Shown: positions 46,168 to 54,693 of the stretch, piece by piece
Position numbering within the stretch: position 1 is the first letter of the stretch
Layout of the letters: every line of letters starts with the position of its first letter
Assembly (NCBI GenBank): GCA_016699815.1
Contig: CP065012.1
Coordinates: forward strand, 2,705,001 to 2,769,000
Length of the DNA: 64,000 nt
From: Chitinophagaceae bacterium
GTDB lineage: Bacteria; Bacteroidota; Bacteroidia; Chitinophagales; Chitinophagaceae
Direction: 5' to 3'
Made by a program: the position numbers and the translations under genes
The notes under the pieces: generated by a model
What the model saw: the letters and a program-made list of their open reading frames with translations, nothing else
What the model was told of the DNA's origin: nothing
The model's database searches: none

Positions 46168-47004
46168 ATGGATGTAAATAAAATTTTAAATGCCGATATT
46201 CTGGACATCTTATTTGATGGAAAGAATAAGGAATACGGAGCATACCAACTGCGTAAAAATTACCCTAAAACCATGACAAGGGCGCTGCTCATAACTGCGG
46301 CTTTGATTTTGCTGGTATTTTTGGGATCTTTACTGGCCAATAAAGTTGCCAAAAAATCAAATGCAGAGATTGATGTATTGGAAACGCAAATGGCAGACAT
46401 TAAAAAAGATGAGCCACTTCCGCCTCCGCCTCCGCCTCCGCCTCCACCACCCACACCACCGCCACCACCGGAAATTAACCAGGTAAAATTTGTGCCGCCA
46501 AAAGTGGTAAAAGATGAAGAGGTAAAACCCGATGAAAAAATTGAAGAAGTAAAAGAAGACCAGGCCATCAGCACTAAAACAGTTGAAAGTGATAATAAAT
46601 CACAAGTGGTACAGGCTCCTGTAGAAGACAAAGGTACAAATGTAGTAGAAGCGCCAAAAGTGGATGAAGATGAAAATAAAATTTTCAATAAGGTAGAAGT
46701 TGAAGCCAGCTATCCGGGTGGACAAGCCAAGTGGATACAATTCTTAAAAAGTAAATTAAATGCCAATGAACCGGTAGATAATGGCGCCCCTCCCGGGGTT
46801 TACCAGGTAATTGTAAGGTTTATTGTAAGTAAAGACGGTACCATTAGCGATGTAAAAGCAGAAACCTCACATGGCTATGGTATGGAAGAAGAAGCTGTAA
46901 GAGTAATTAAAAATGGGCCTAAGTGGACTCCGGCTCTTCAAAACGGCCGTAACGTAAATGCCTACCGCCGCCAGCCTATTACCTTCCAGGTGAACGAAGA
47001 ATAA
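46168..47004 (+). CDS. tonB: Energy transducer TonB (first copy)
   Basis: 278 residues. N-terminal cytoplasmic box ADILDILFDGKNKEYGAYQL, TM at about 36-54, Pro-rich linker (82-105, coded by four CGCCTC hexamers at 46421-46444 and related codons), acidic stalk, then the TonB C-terminal domain (about 190-278: 'GTISDVKAETSHGYGMEEEAVRVIKNGPKWTPALQNG', 'QPITFQV'). End of the exb operon. Confidence 0.92.
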   Translation: MDVNKILNADILDILFDGKNKEYGAYQLRKNYPKTMTRALLITAALILLVFLGSLLANKVAKKSNAEIDVLETQMADIKKDEPLPPPPPPPPPPPTPPPPPEINQVKFVPPKVVKDEEVKPDEKIEEVKEDQAISTKTVESDNKSQVVQAPVEDKGTNVVEAPKVDEDENKIFNKVEVEASYPGGQAKWIQFLKSKLNANEPVDNGAPPGVYQVIVRFIVSKDGTISDVKAETSHGYGMEEEAVRVIKNGPKWTPALQNGRNVNAYRRQPITFQVNEE

Positions 47005-47030
47005 GCACAATTGATTTTTTTAAAATATAA

Positions 47031-47054
47031 GCTCCCGTTTCCGGGGGCTTTTTT
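47031..47054 (+). terminator. Terminator of the exb-tonB operon
   Basis: Stem GCTCCCG (47031-47037) / CGGGGGC (47042-47048, one G-T pair) followed by six T. Confidence 0.75.
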
Positions 47055-47280
47055 GTTGTTTAAAATTTTACAATAAGCAATCATCAATTTTATGGGTAAA
47101 GAAGAGGGCAGTTAGTTGATAAAGTGTATCATTTGTTGCTGACATAAAAATTCCATTTTTGATTAACTTATACATTTAATCCGGTTGATTATTGTGGGTT
47201 TAAAAAAAAAAAAAATTTAAATTTTTTTTTATGGAATAGATAGTAATAGTGCTTCTATATAAAAAACAAACATGGTTACC

Positions 47281-48111
47281 ATGGAAGCAAATACAATTTT
47301 ATATGCAGATCTGCTGGACATTTTATTTGATGGAAAAAATAAAGAATACGGCGCTTATCAGCTACGAAAAAAATATCCGGATGCAATGGCAAAGGCATTG
47401 CTTAGCATTGCAGCTTTGTTGCTTCTTTTTTGGGCAGGAAATTTACTTGCTCATAAAATGGTAAGAAAAAGCAAAGCAGAAATTTGGTGGAAAGAAGTAA
47501 GTATTGGAGAAATAAAAGAAGATAAATTGCCGGAGCCACCGGCTTTGAAACCTTTACCCAAAACAGTTTTGCCAAAAAAAGTAAACCAGGTGAAATACGT
47601 AACACTAAAAGTTGTTGACGATAAAGAAGTAAATCCCGATGAAAAAATTGAAGACATTAGTGAAACCCAGGTTATCAGCACCGAAACTATAAAAAGCGAA
47701 ATTACTACACAAGTGATAAAGGTACCTGTAAAAGAAGAAGGAACACATGTTTTAGATGATGCAGGAAAAAGCAGTGATAAAGAAATAGATTTTGTAAAGG
47801 TAGAGGTAGAAGCAAGTTTCCCCGGCGGACAGGTTGCCTGGATACGCTACCTCAAAAGTAAATTAAACGCAAATGAACCTGTAGAAAATGGCGCATCACC
47901 TGGAATTTACCAGGTAATTATTAAATTTATTGTAAGCAAAACCGGAGCAATAAGCGAAATAAAAGCAGAAACATCCTTTGGCTATGGAATGGAAGAAGAA
48001 GCCATAAGAGTAATTAAAAATGGGCCTAAATGGGTGCCGGCACTACAAAATGGTACTTACGTAAATGCCTACCGCAGCCAGCCCATAACTTTCCAGGTAA
48101 ACGAAGAATAA
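47281..48111 (+). CDS. Energy transducer TonB (second copy)
   Basis: 276 residues from ATG 47281 (MEANTILYADLLDILF); an ATG three codons earlier exists. Clear duplicate of the first TonB: the N-terminal box, TM and C-terminal domain are nearly identical, and even the terminator is similar, while the poly-Pro tract is reduced to PEPPALKPLPKTVLP. Has its own upstream region (47055-47280), with A14 and T9 runs at about 47203-47231. Possibly serves a subset of TonB-dependent receptors. Confidence 0.88.
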   Translation: MEANTILYADLLDILFDGKNKEYGAYQLRKKYPDAMAKALLSIAALLLLFWAGNLLAHKMVRKSKAEIWWKEVSIGEIKEDKLPEPPALKPLPKTVLPKKVNQVKYVTLKVVDDKEVNPDEKIEDISETQVISTETIKSEITTQVIKVPVKEEGTHVLDDAGKSSDKEIDFVKVEVEASFPGGQVAWIRYLKSKLNANEPVENGASPGIYQVIIKFIVSKTGAISEIKAETSFGYGMEEEAIRVIKNGPKWVPALQNGTYVNAYRSQPITFQVNEE

Positions 48112-48133
48112 AATCAAATTTTCTTTTTTATCA

Positions 48134-48157
48134 GCTCCTGTTTCGGGGGCTTTTTTA
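48134..48157 (+). terminator. Terminator of the second tonB
   Basis: Stem GCTCCTG (48134-48140) / CGGGGGC (48144-48150, with G-T pairs), then six T. Near copy of the terminator after the first tonB, so the duplication included the terminator. Confidence 0.75.
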
Positions 48158-48200
48158 TTTATATTTACATGTGTAGTTTGCAAATATCTTATTACATAAA

Positions 48201-49583
48201 ATGGATGTACAAACAGATTTAACCGATACAATTGTAGCATTAGCTACGCCTCAGGGTATTGGAGCAATTGGCGTAATTCGCATTAGCGGAAATAAGTCAT
48301 TAAGCATTGCCAACAGCTTATTTCCTCATAAAAATTTAATGCAGCAATATTCGCATACGCTTCATGTGGGTGTACTCAGGTATAAAAAAGAAATACTGGA
48401 TGAAGTGGTAATTGGCCTTTTTAAAAACCCTGCATCTTATACCGGCGAAGATGTGGTGGAAATAAGTTGCCATGGATCAGCATTTATTCAATCAAAAATT
48501 TTGGAAGCAATTATTGCACAGGGTGCGGTACTGGCAAAGCCGGGTGAGTTTACCCAACGGGCTTTTTTAAATGGTAAGCTCGATCTTGCACAGGCAGAGG
48601 CCGTTGCAGACCTTATTGCGGCAAATTCAAAAGCGGCACAGCAAACGGCGCTAAACCAGTTAAGGGGCGGATATTCAAAAGAGTTGAATGATTTAAGAGA
48701 GCAGTTGATAAATTTTGCAGCTTTAATTGAGCTTGAACTTGATTTTTCCGAAGAGGATGTGGAATTTGCCAATCGCTCCCAATTGAAAAAACTCATACAG
48801 ACTTTTCAGGAAAAAATAGCCCAACTCATAAAATCATTTCAGCTGGGCAATGTAATAAAAAACGGGGTTGCGGTAGCCATTATTGGCCAGCCCAATGCAG
48901 GCAAATCTACTTTGCTTAATAGTTTACTCAACGAAGAAAGGGCTATTGTAAGCAATATTGCCGGTACCACAAGAGATACCATTGAAGAATCTCTTAATAT
49001 TAATGGAATTATTTTCAGAATTATTGATACAGCGGGAATAAGAGACCACTCAACCGATACTATAGAAAACCTGGGCATAGAACGGAGCCGGCAGTATGCT
49101 GAAAAAGCCGGCATAATTATTCATTTACACGATGCATCCGGAAATAAGTACGAAGACCAAAAAATTGCAAAATGGTTAAAACCTTATGCAACCAAGGTTA
49201 TTGATTTGTATAATAAAGCCGATATTTTACAGGAAGAAATGGGTAATGAAAGGACTGATTTACTGTTGATGCAAGGATATATTAGTGCAACAAATACAAA
49301 TGATATTTCCCTGGTAAAGGAAATGCTTTATAATAAAGTTGTAGAAGAAGATATTACTTTAGAAAATACCATTGTAACCAATGCAAGACACCTTACCGCA
49401 TTAAGAGAAACACAAAAAAGCCTTAATGCAGTAGAAAAAGGGCTTACTCAAAAAATTAGCGGCGACCTTATGTCGGTAGATATCCGCAGGGCATTGCATT
49501 ATATAGGCGAAATTACGGGTAGGGTAGAAGTAGACAAGGATATTTTAGGAACCATCTTTGGAAAATTTTGCATCGGAAAGTAA
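48201..49583 (+). CDS. mnmE: tRNA modification GTPase MnmE
   Basis: 460 residues: TrmE N-terminal folate-binding domain, helical domain, and an inserted G domain with GQPNAGKSTLLNSLL (G1), GTTRDTIEE (G2), DTAGIRD (G3) and NKAD (G4); ends in the catalytic C-terminal FCIGK. With MnmG it modifies U34 of certain tRNAs. Last ordinary housekeeping gene before the FIST region. Confidence 0.96.
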   Translation: MDVQTDLTDTIVALATPQGIGAIGVIRISGNKSLSIANSLFPHKNLMQQYSHTLHVGVLRYKKEILDEVVIGLFKNPASYTGEDVVEISCHGSAFIQSKILEAIIAQGAVLAKPGEFTQRAFLNGKLDLAQAEAVADLIAANSKAAQQTALNQLRGGYSKELNDLREQLINFAALIELELDFSEEDVEFANRSQLKKLIQTFQEKIAQLIKSFQLGNVIKNGVAVAIIGQPNAGKSTLLNSLLNEERAIVSNIAGTTRDTIEESLNINGIIFRIIDTAGIRDHSTDTIENLGIERSRQYAEKAGIIIHLHDASGNKYEDQKIAKWLKPYATKVIDLYNKADILQEEMGNERTDLLLMQGYISATNTNDISLVKEMLYNKVVEEDITLENTIVTNARHLTALRETQKSLNAVEKGLTQKISGDLMSVDIRRALHYIGEITGRVEVDKDILGTIFGKFCIGK

Positions 49584-49780
49584 CGCTACTATTGAACCTT
49601 CAAAAACCCTTGTTCCGTATTTTTTTGAAATGCCAGGCTGCGTTACTTCAATAAAAAAACAGCAGTAATTTACTGGAAACTTACGTAAATTTAATACCTC
49701 AACCCAAAAAAATTTTTGAGTGAATAGTATGAAGTAAAAGGAAAATAAAATAAAACGCTCATCATTTAGAATATCAGTTT

Positions 49781-50938
49781 ATGCAAGCCAAAACGGTAAA
49801 GGGAAAATATCCCAGGGAAATTCAACTGGCATTGCAGCAGCACCTCAACGAAAATTTTAAACCTACACTTGCCATTGTATTTATTTCTGTAAAGCAGGAC
49901 AGGAAAGCTATTTGTGAAATACTTCAAAAAGAAGAAATAGATGTCTTCGGCGCCACTTCCTGCGGAGAATTTATTAACGGCCATCAGAGCGAAGGAGAAA
50001 TTGTTGTTTTACTTTTTGATATGGCAAAAGAGTTTTATTCTATTTTATTTGAAGAGATTAATGATAGAAGCATCAGTGATGCCGTATCTAAACTGGCAAA
50101 TGATGCACTTCAAAAATTTAAGAATCCAGGAGTAATAGTTTGCAGTACCGGCATGACTGCAAAGGGAGAATATTTTGATGGCGAAACTTTTGTAAGAAGC
50201 CTTGAAAACTATTTTGGCACGGATAAAATATTCTTTGGCGGAATGGCAGGGGATGATTGGACGTTTTCTGGTACTTATGTTTTTAATAATCAGCAGGAAA
50301 CTGATTTGGGTATAGTGGCACTAGTGGTGGACATGGACAAAGTAAGCCTGAATGGAATGGCTATAACGGGATGGAAACCTATGGGAATTTCAAGGACAGT
50401 AACCAAAAGCAAAGGGACGCTACTTTATACAATTGACAACAAACCTGCAATAGAAATGTATTTTAAATATCTAGGTCAAACGGAGAAGTTGGATGACAAG
50501 GACTTTAATATGTTTAAAGAAATTTCCATTCATTATCCGCTTATTGTAAAAAGGGAGACGGGAGAAACTGTTCTGCGTTCCCCGATGAGTATTGACCATG
50601 TTGAAAATGCTTTAGTGATGGATAGTGAAATGCAGGAAGGAACCGAGTTTTGGTTTACAGTACCGCCTGATTTTGATATTGCGGAAGAAATCATTGCACA
50701 GGCAGAACAAATAAAAAGTGAAAACATGGGTGATGCGGATGCATTACTTATTTTTTCCTGTGCGGGAAGGCCACCGGTATTAGGCCCGCTGGTAACTGTC
50801 GAAAACAATGGTTTAGCCGATGTTTGGCAAACGCCTATGGCTGGGTTTTTTACATATGGAGAATATGGAAGGGCTAAAAACGGAAGACAGGAATTTCATT
50901 CCGGTGCTTGCTGCTGGGTGGCTTTGAAAGAAAAATAA
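49781..50938 (+). CDS. FIST signal-transduction protein 1
   Basis: 385 residues, FIST_N plus FIST_C. N-terminal motif AKTVKGKYPREIQLAL then FKPTLAIVFISVKQD and FGATSCGEFING; middle FGGMAGDDWTF; 'VTKSKGTLLYTIDNKPAIEMYFKYLG'; FIST_C hallmark LLIFSCAGRPPVLGP, and the end AGFFTYGEYGR...CCWVALKE. FIST domains are predicted ligand-sensing modules linked to two-component and chemotaxis proteins. Here the domain stands alone. First of five paralogues; preceded by 197 bases with no gene. Confidence 0.9.
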   Translation: MQAKTVKGKYPREIQLALQQHLNENFKPTLAIVFISVKQDRKAICEILQKEEIDVFGATSCGEFINGHQSEGEIVVLLFDMAKEFYSILFEEINDRSISDAVSKLANDALQKFKNPGVIVCSTGMTAKGEYFDGETFVRSLENYFGTDKIFFGGMAGDDWTFSGTYVFNNQQETDLGIVALVVDMDKVSLNGMAITGWKPMGISRTVTKSKGTLLYTIDNKPAIEMYFKYLGQTEKLDDKDFNMFKEISIHYPLIVKRETGETVLRSPMSIDHVENALVMDSEMQEGTEFWFTVPPDFDIAEEIIAQAEQIKSENMGDADALLIFSCAGRPPVLGPLVTVENNGLADVWQTPMAGFFTYGEYGRAKNGRQEFHSGACCWVALKEK

Positions 50939-51026
50939 AAGTATGGTGTTTAAAAATCCTTGGCTATTAATATTTTTCAAAAATAGAGTTATCAACCATT
51001 TTATTAAACTAAAAATCAAAGCTAAC

Positions 51027-51545
51027 ATGATAAAAAAAATAAATTACTTAAGCCCATTACTAATTGTAGTAATTATTGCCGCAAGTTTTTTTAATACAAG
51101 CTGTAACCAACATGCTCCTGCAACAGAAAAAACGGAGATAAAAAGAACTGTAGAAGAACCTGCAAAACCTGAATTCTATTTATATCGTCCAGAACTGGAA
51201 AAAACTTACGGATATTCTCATGCTGTAAAAATTGGAAATGTGATTAAAATATCCGGGGCAGTAAGCATGGATAGTGTAGGTACCCTTTTGGCGCCTGGTA
51301 ATTTGGAACAGCAAATGAAGAACTGCTATAGCGATCTGGAAAAAATTTTAGCACATTACGGATGCACATTTGATGATGTGGTAGTAGAAAATATTTTTAC
51401 AACCAACATGCAGGAGTTTATAAAAGTATGTGGCTACAGGGCGGGCTTGTATAAAAAACATTTCCCCGCTGGTAATTGGATAGGCGTTAAAGAATTGGCG
51501 TTGGTAGGGCAACTGATAGAAATAGATATGGAAGTTCATAAATAA
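51027..51545 (+). CDS. RidA-family (YjgF/UK114) lipoprotein
   Basis: 172 residues from ATG 51027. Lipoprotein signal peptide with FNTSC (lipid Cys about 26), a short charged linker, then a RidA fold (about 50-172): 'YSHAVKIGNVIKISGAVSMDSVGTLL', 'QMKNCYSDLEKILAHYGCTFDDVVVENIFTTNM', 'GNWIGVKELALVGQLIEIDMEV'. The Arg that catalyses imine hydrolysis in classic RidA (in a PARS/PART-like stretch) appears to be Gly here (FPAGNW), so it may not be an imine deaminase. Export of a RidA protein is itself less common. Lies between FIST 1 and the SnoaL-like lipoprotein. Confidence 0.82.
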   Translation: MIKKINYLSPLLIVVIIAASFFNTSCNQHAPATEKTEIKRTVEEPAKPEFYLYRPELEKTYGYSHAVKIGNVIKISGAVSMDSVGTLLAPGNLEQQMKNCYSDLEKILAHYGCTFDDVVVENIFTTNMQEFIKVCGYRAGLYKKHFPAGNWIGVKELALVGQLIEIDMEVHK

Positions 51546-51553
51546 ACAAAATA

Positions 51554-51591
51554 AAATTGGGAACGGCTGCATGAGCAGCCGTTCCCAATTT
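51554..51591 (+). terminator. Strong 17-bp hairpin after the RidA-like gene
   Basis: Perfect inverted repeat AAATTGGGAACGGCTGC / GCAGCCGTTCCCAATTT with an ATGA loop, eight bases past the stop. The A-flank and T-flank allow it to work on both strands, but there is no long T-run. Likely a terminator or mRNA-end hairpin. Confidence 0.65.
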
Positions 51592-51613
51592 AAACAACAA
51601 TAATTTATTTGCC

Positions 51614-52150
51614 ATGAAGATAATAACAGGATTGCTTACTTTGATTTTTATTGCTTCTCTATTTTCCTGCACCCAACCTGCTGCTATATCCGAGACCTCA
51701 AAAATTGATACTGCAAAGGAGCAGCAGCAAATCAATACCCTGCTTGATTCTTTTAACAGGGCTGCTGCAAAAGCAGAATACAAAGCCTATTTTAATTTTT
51801 ATACCGATGATGCCATTTTCACCGGCACAGATGCTACCGAGCGCTGGGATAAAAAAGAATTTATGCAATGGGCAAAACCAATTTTCGATAAAGGTCGTGC
51901 CTGGAATTTCACTGCGCTGCAACGCCATATTTATTTTGATAAAACCGGAATGTTTGCCTGGTTTGATGAATTATTGAATACGCAAATGAAAATTTGTCGT
52001 GGCTCAGGTGTGTTGGTGAAACAAGGCAATGATTGGAAAGTGCAGCAGTATATTTTATCGGCAACGGTTCCTAATATTGTAATGGATTTTGTAATAAAAA
52101 TTAAAACGCCGGTTGAAGATTCAATTATTAATAAGTTATCTGAAAAATAA
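51614..52150 (+). CDS. SnoaL/NTF2-like lipoprotein
   Basis: 178 residues. Lipoprotein signal LLTLIFIASLFSC (lipid Cys about 19), then an NTF2-like fold: 'INTLLDSFNRAAAKAEYKAYFNFYTDDAIFTGTDATERWDKKEFMQWAKP', 'GSGVLVKQGNDWKVQQYILS'. Family of small ligand-binding or ketosteroid-isomerase-like proteins; no catalytic role assigned. Its TAA overlaps the ATG of FIST 2 by one base (TAATG), so the two are translationally coupled, tying an exported ligand-binding fold to a cytoplasmic FIST sensor. Confidence 0.8.
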   Translation: MKIITGLLTLIFIASLFSCTQPAAISETSKIDTAKEQQQINTLLDSFNRAAAKAEYKAYFNFYTDDAIFTGTDATERWDKKEFMQWAKPIFDKGRAWNFTALQRHIYFDKTGMFAWFDELLNTQMKICRGSGVLVKQGNDWKVQQYILSATVPNIVMDFVIKIKTPVEDSIINKLSEK

Positions 52151-53313
52151 TGAGAGCAAAATCTATTAAAGGAAAATCTACCAAAGAAATTCAATCAGCG
52201 TTGCAAGAAAGTATGTATGATGGATACAAGCCTACTCTCGCCATTGTATTCCTTTCTGTAAAACAAGACAGGGAAGCTATTTCTAAGTTATTAGACGAAA
52301 AAGGCATACAGATATTTGGCGCTACCACTGCAGGAGAATTTATTGATGGCGAAATTGAAGCGGGCAGCATTGTGATATTACTGCTCAACATGAATTCCGA
52401 TTGTTTTAAAATAGAATTTATTGAAACCAACAGAGAGGCCGCATTCGAAGATGCAAGCAAATTGGGTATCACCGGAAAAGAAACTTTTGATAAACCTGCA
52501 TTTATCATTGCAACGGGAGGAGTGGCTTTGGATGGAGAAGAAATAGTAGAAGGAATCATACATGGTTTTTCAATAGCTTCTTCATCAGAAGGAAAAGATG
52601 TAACCATATTTGGCGGTAAGGCAGGAGATGACCTGGCACTGGAAGAGACTTTTGTTTTTACCAACGGAAAAAGTAGAAACAATTCATTGGTAACACTCAT
52701 TATTGATGAAGATAAAATTGACGTAAGAGGTATTGCTACTTGTGGCTGGAATGCGATTGGCACTACAAAAACAGTTACTAAAAGCGAAGGTAATATTGTC
52801 TATACCGTTGACAATAAACCGGCATTGGATGTGTTACTGAATTTTCTTGGCGTTGAGATAAAGCAGGGTGGCGATAAGGAAATCGTAACCTTTCTAAGCT
52901 CCTGGTATTACCCGGTGCAGGTAGAACGTGAAAATACTGGCCCTGTAATTCGTACCGCCATGTTTGCCAATCGCAAAGACCGCTCACTTATTTTTTCGGG
53001 CAATGTGCCGCAGGGTTCAAAAATAAAATTTGCGATGCCACCTGATTTTGATTCCATTGATAAAGTTGTTGCAGATTGTAAAAGCATTAAAGACGATGCA
53101 CAACAGCAAGCCGATGCCCTGATTATGTTCTCCTGTGTGAGCCGTCATTTATCGTTTGGAATGGTAATAAAAGAGGAGATAGAGCAGGTTCAAAAAATTT
53201 GGAATGCGCCTATGGCAGGCTTTTTTACGTATGGAGAATATGGAAAATCTCAAACCGGTAAAAATGAATATCACAATAATGCATGTTGTATGGTAGCGTT
53301 GAAAGAATTGTGA
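52150..53313 (+). CDS. FIST signal-transduction protein 2
   Basis: 387 residues, FIST_N + FIST_C. AKSIKGKSTKEIQSAL start, YKPTLAIVFLSVKQD, FGATTAGEFIDG, FGGKAGDDLAL, 'GWNAIGTTKTVTKSEGNIVYTVDNKPALDVLLNFLG', ANRKDRSLIFSGNVPQGSK, and the second-type hallmark IMFSCVSRHLSFG, ending in a CCMVALKEL tail. Closest relative in the window is FIST 5 (same SFG variant, same 3' flank). The TTG TGA end leads into the first heptamer array. Confidence 0.9.
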   Translation: MRAKSIKGKSTKEIQSALQESMYDGYKPTLAIVFLSVKQDREAISKLLDEKGIQIFGATTAGEFIDGEIEAGSIVILLLNMNSDCFKIEFIETNREAAFEDASKLGITGKETFDKPAFIIATGGVALDGEEIVEGIIHGFSIASSSEGKDVTIFGGKAGDDLALEETFVFTNGKSRNNSLVTLIIDEDKIDVRGIATCGWNAIGTTKTVTKSEGNIVYTVDNKPALDVLLNFLGVEIKQGGDKEIVTFLSSWYYPVQVERENTGPVIRTAMFANRKDRSLIFSGNVPQGSKIKFAMPPDFDSIDKVVADCKSIKDDAQQQADALIMFSCVSRHLSFGMVIKEEIEQVQKIWNAPMAGFFTYGEYGKSQTGKNEYHNNACCMVALKEL

Positions 53314-53320
53314 GATAATG

Positions 53321-53341
53321 GTGAATTTTGAATGGTGAATT
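53321..53341 (+). repeat. Heptamer array (direct), 3 units, after FIST 2
   Basis: GTGAATT TTGAATG GTGAATT in tandem, eight bases after the FIST 2 stop. Confidence 0.75.
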
Positions 53342-53426
53342 GATGTTGGTAAGCGTAGGGAGGTTGTTTAAACTTTATCAATATTCTTTGAACTTAAAAA
53401 AAGGGATGCTGACAATATTGAAAAAA

Positions 53427-53474
53427 CTTTTAATAAAACTTAAAATTGAACTCGATGAAAAGTATTTATTGTGA
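53427..53474 (+). pseudogene. 3'-end remnant of a RAYT transposase
   Basis: The last 15 codons in frame (KKLLIKLKIELDEKYLL then TGA) match the C-terminus of the intact transposase at 58386-58832 (ELLIEYKLEFDEKYLL). Nothing of the rest remains. Followed immediately by a REP-R element, as in all copies. Confidence 0.7.
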
Positions 53475-53475
53475 T

Positions 53476-53590
53476 TATTCAACCACTTCGTGGTTGTCGT
53501 ATTCGGGTATGCAGTTTCCCTGCATTTCAAACAGGGTTATTAAAATTAAATCCCTGCCTGTCCGGTCAGGCGGGCTTTCAGGATTATTCG
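53476..53590 (+). repeat. REP-R copy 1 with a nested palindrome
   Basis: Ordered hairpins: CAACCACTTCGTGGTTG (53480-53496), CCCTGCATTTCAAACAGGG (53518-53536), then an AATCCC...GGATT hairpin (53549-53585). The loop of the last hairpin holds an extra ~26-base palindrome (TGCCTGTCCGGTCAGGCGGG) absent from the other copies. Confidence 0.75.
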
Positions 53591-53744
53591 TTGCTAAAAC
53601 CACGAAAAAAAACTAAAATTATTTTTAATTGAAAAATTTCGAAAAGTACATGGGGAAATTAATTGTAAAAAGTTATTAAAAAAACAAAAGGCTTAAATGA
53701 AAATAACCATTTCTAAAACTGGAAGCAATACTTAAAGAACGAAC

Positions 53745-53834
53745 AAGCCCGAAGGGCTTAAATATGAATAACCCCGGATGAAATCCGGGGGAAAGAAAAA
53801 GATGTAACAAGAACCCTGAAAGGGTTCAATAAAA
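53745..53834 (+). repeat. REP-L copy 1, just upstream of the frameshifted RAYT
   Basis: Three ordered hairpins: AAGCCCGAAGGGCTT (53745-53759), CCCCGGATGAAATCCGGGG (53772-53790), AACCCTGAAAGGGTT (53812-53826), then CAATAAAA. The RAYT ATG follows nine bases later. Confidence 0.8.
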
Positions 53835-53843
53835 TAAGCAGAA

Positions 53844-54291
53844 ATGAGAACATACACACAAATACTGTATCAAATAGTTTACAGTACAAAATACAGAGAG
53901 AAAACGCTTGAGGCTGAAAACCGTAAAGAGTTATATAAATATATCTGGGGCATTTTAAATAGCAACAAATGTCATCTTTGCCAGATTGGTGGTATAGAAG
54001 ACCATATTCATATCATAACTCATTTGCACCCTTCCGCGGCTTTAGCCGATTTAGTAAAGGATATAAAACTGGCAAGTAGCGACTACATAAAAAACGAAAA
54101 ACTTTTCTCAAATTTTAATGGCTGGCAGGATGGCTATGCCGCTTTTACTTACTCTATCGATGCAAAAGAAAATCTTATCAATGTATGTAAAGAATCAGGA
54201 AGAACATCACAAAACAAAAACCTTTATTGAAGAATTGAAAGAGTTCTTAATAGAACATAAAATTGAATTCGATGAAAAGTATTTATTGTAA
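53844..54291 (+). pseudogene. RAYT (IS200/IS605-like Y1) transposase, frameshifted
   Basis: Compared with the intact copy at 58386-58832 (over 90% similar by eye), one base is inserted near 54181: AATGTATGTAAAG here, AATTATGTAAAG there. The frame then ends early at 54230 with an unrelated tail, although the remaining codons (to DEKYLL at 54291) are still present in the shifted frame. The HUH motif (EDHIHIITHLHP) and the region with the presumed catalytic Tyr (ASSDYIKN) lie before the shift. The length is 448 bases, one more than the intact gene. Confidence 0.85.
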
Positions 54292-54296
54292 ATGTT

Positions 54297-54384
54297 CAAC
54301 CACTTCGTGGTTGTGGTACTCTCGTATTCGTTTACCCTGCATTTCATACAGGGTTATTGAAATTCAATCCCTTCGGGATTTTGC
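54297..54384 (+). repeat. REP-R copy 2
   Basis: CAACCACTTCGTGGTTG (54297-54313), CCCTGCATTTCATACAGGG (54335-54353), AATCCCTTCGGGATT (54366-54380). Six bases after the RAYT remnant end. Confidence 0.8.
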
Positions 54385-54527
54385 CTTGTTTGACATTAAG
54401 AGTTCCAAATTTAAATTTGAATTGTATGAACGATACTTAGAAAAACTAAATACAAAAACTATTAAGGTTGAAAGATATGAATATGAATAACCGGATGGAA
54501 AAGTAAGAGATAAAAAAGGGGTTCTAT

Positions 54528-54684
54528 AAGCCCAAAGGGCTTAAACATAAAATACCCCCAGATGAAATTCATGAAGGAAAAAAGTAAACTAAAAAGCCCG
54601 AAGGGCTTAAACATCAATAACCCCGGGTGAAACCCAGGGGGAAACAAAACGATGTAACCGAACCCTGAAAGGGGTTCAATAAAA
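54528..54684 (+). repeat. REP-L copies 2a (degenerate) and 2b, upstream of FIST 3
   Basis: 2a: AAGCCCAAAGGGCTT (54528-54542) with a decayed second hairpin. 2b: AAGCCCGAAGGGCTT (54594-54608), CCCCGGGTGAAACCCAGGGG (54621-54640), AACCCTGAAAGGGGTT (54661-54676) and CAATAAAA. The FIST 3 ATG follows nine bases later. Between 54385 and 54527 no gene is seen. Confidence 0.75.
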
Positions 54685-54693
54685 CAAAAACGA

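Noticed and set aside
46260..46688. Minus-strand Gly/Ser-rich open frame opposite tonB
   Set aside because: It is the antisense reading of the Pro-rich linker codons; no independent start signals.
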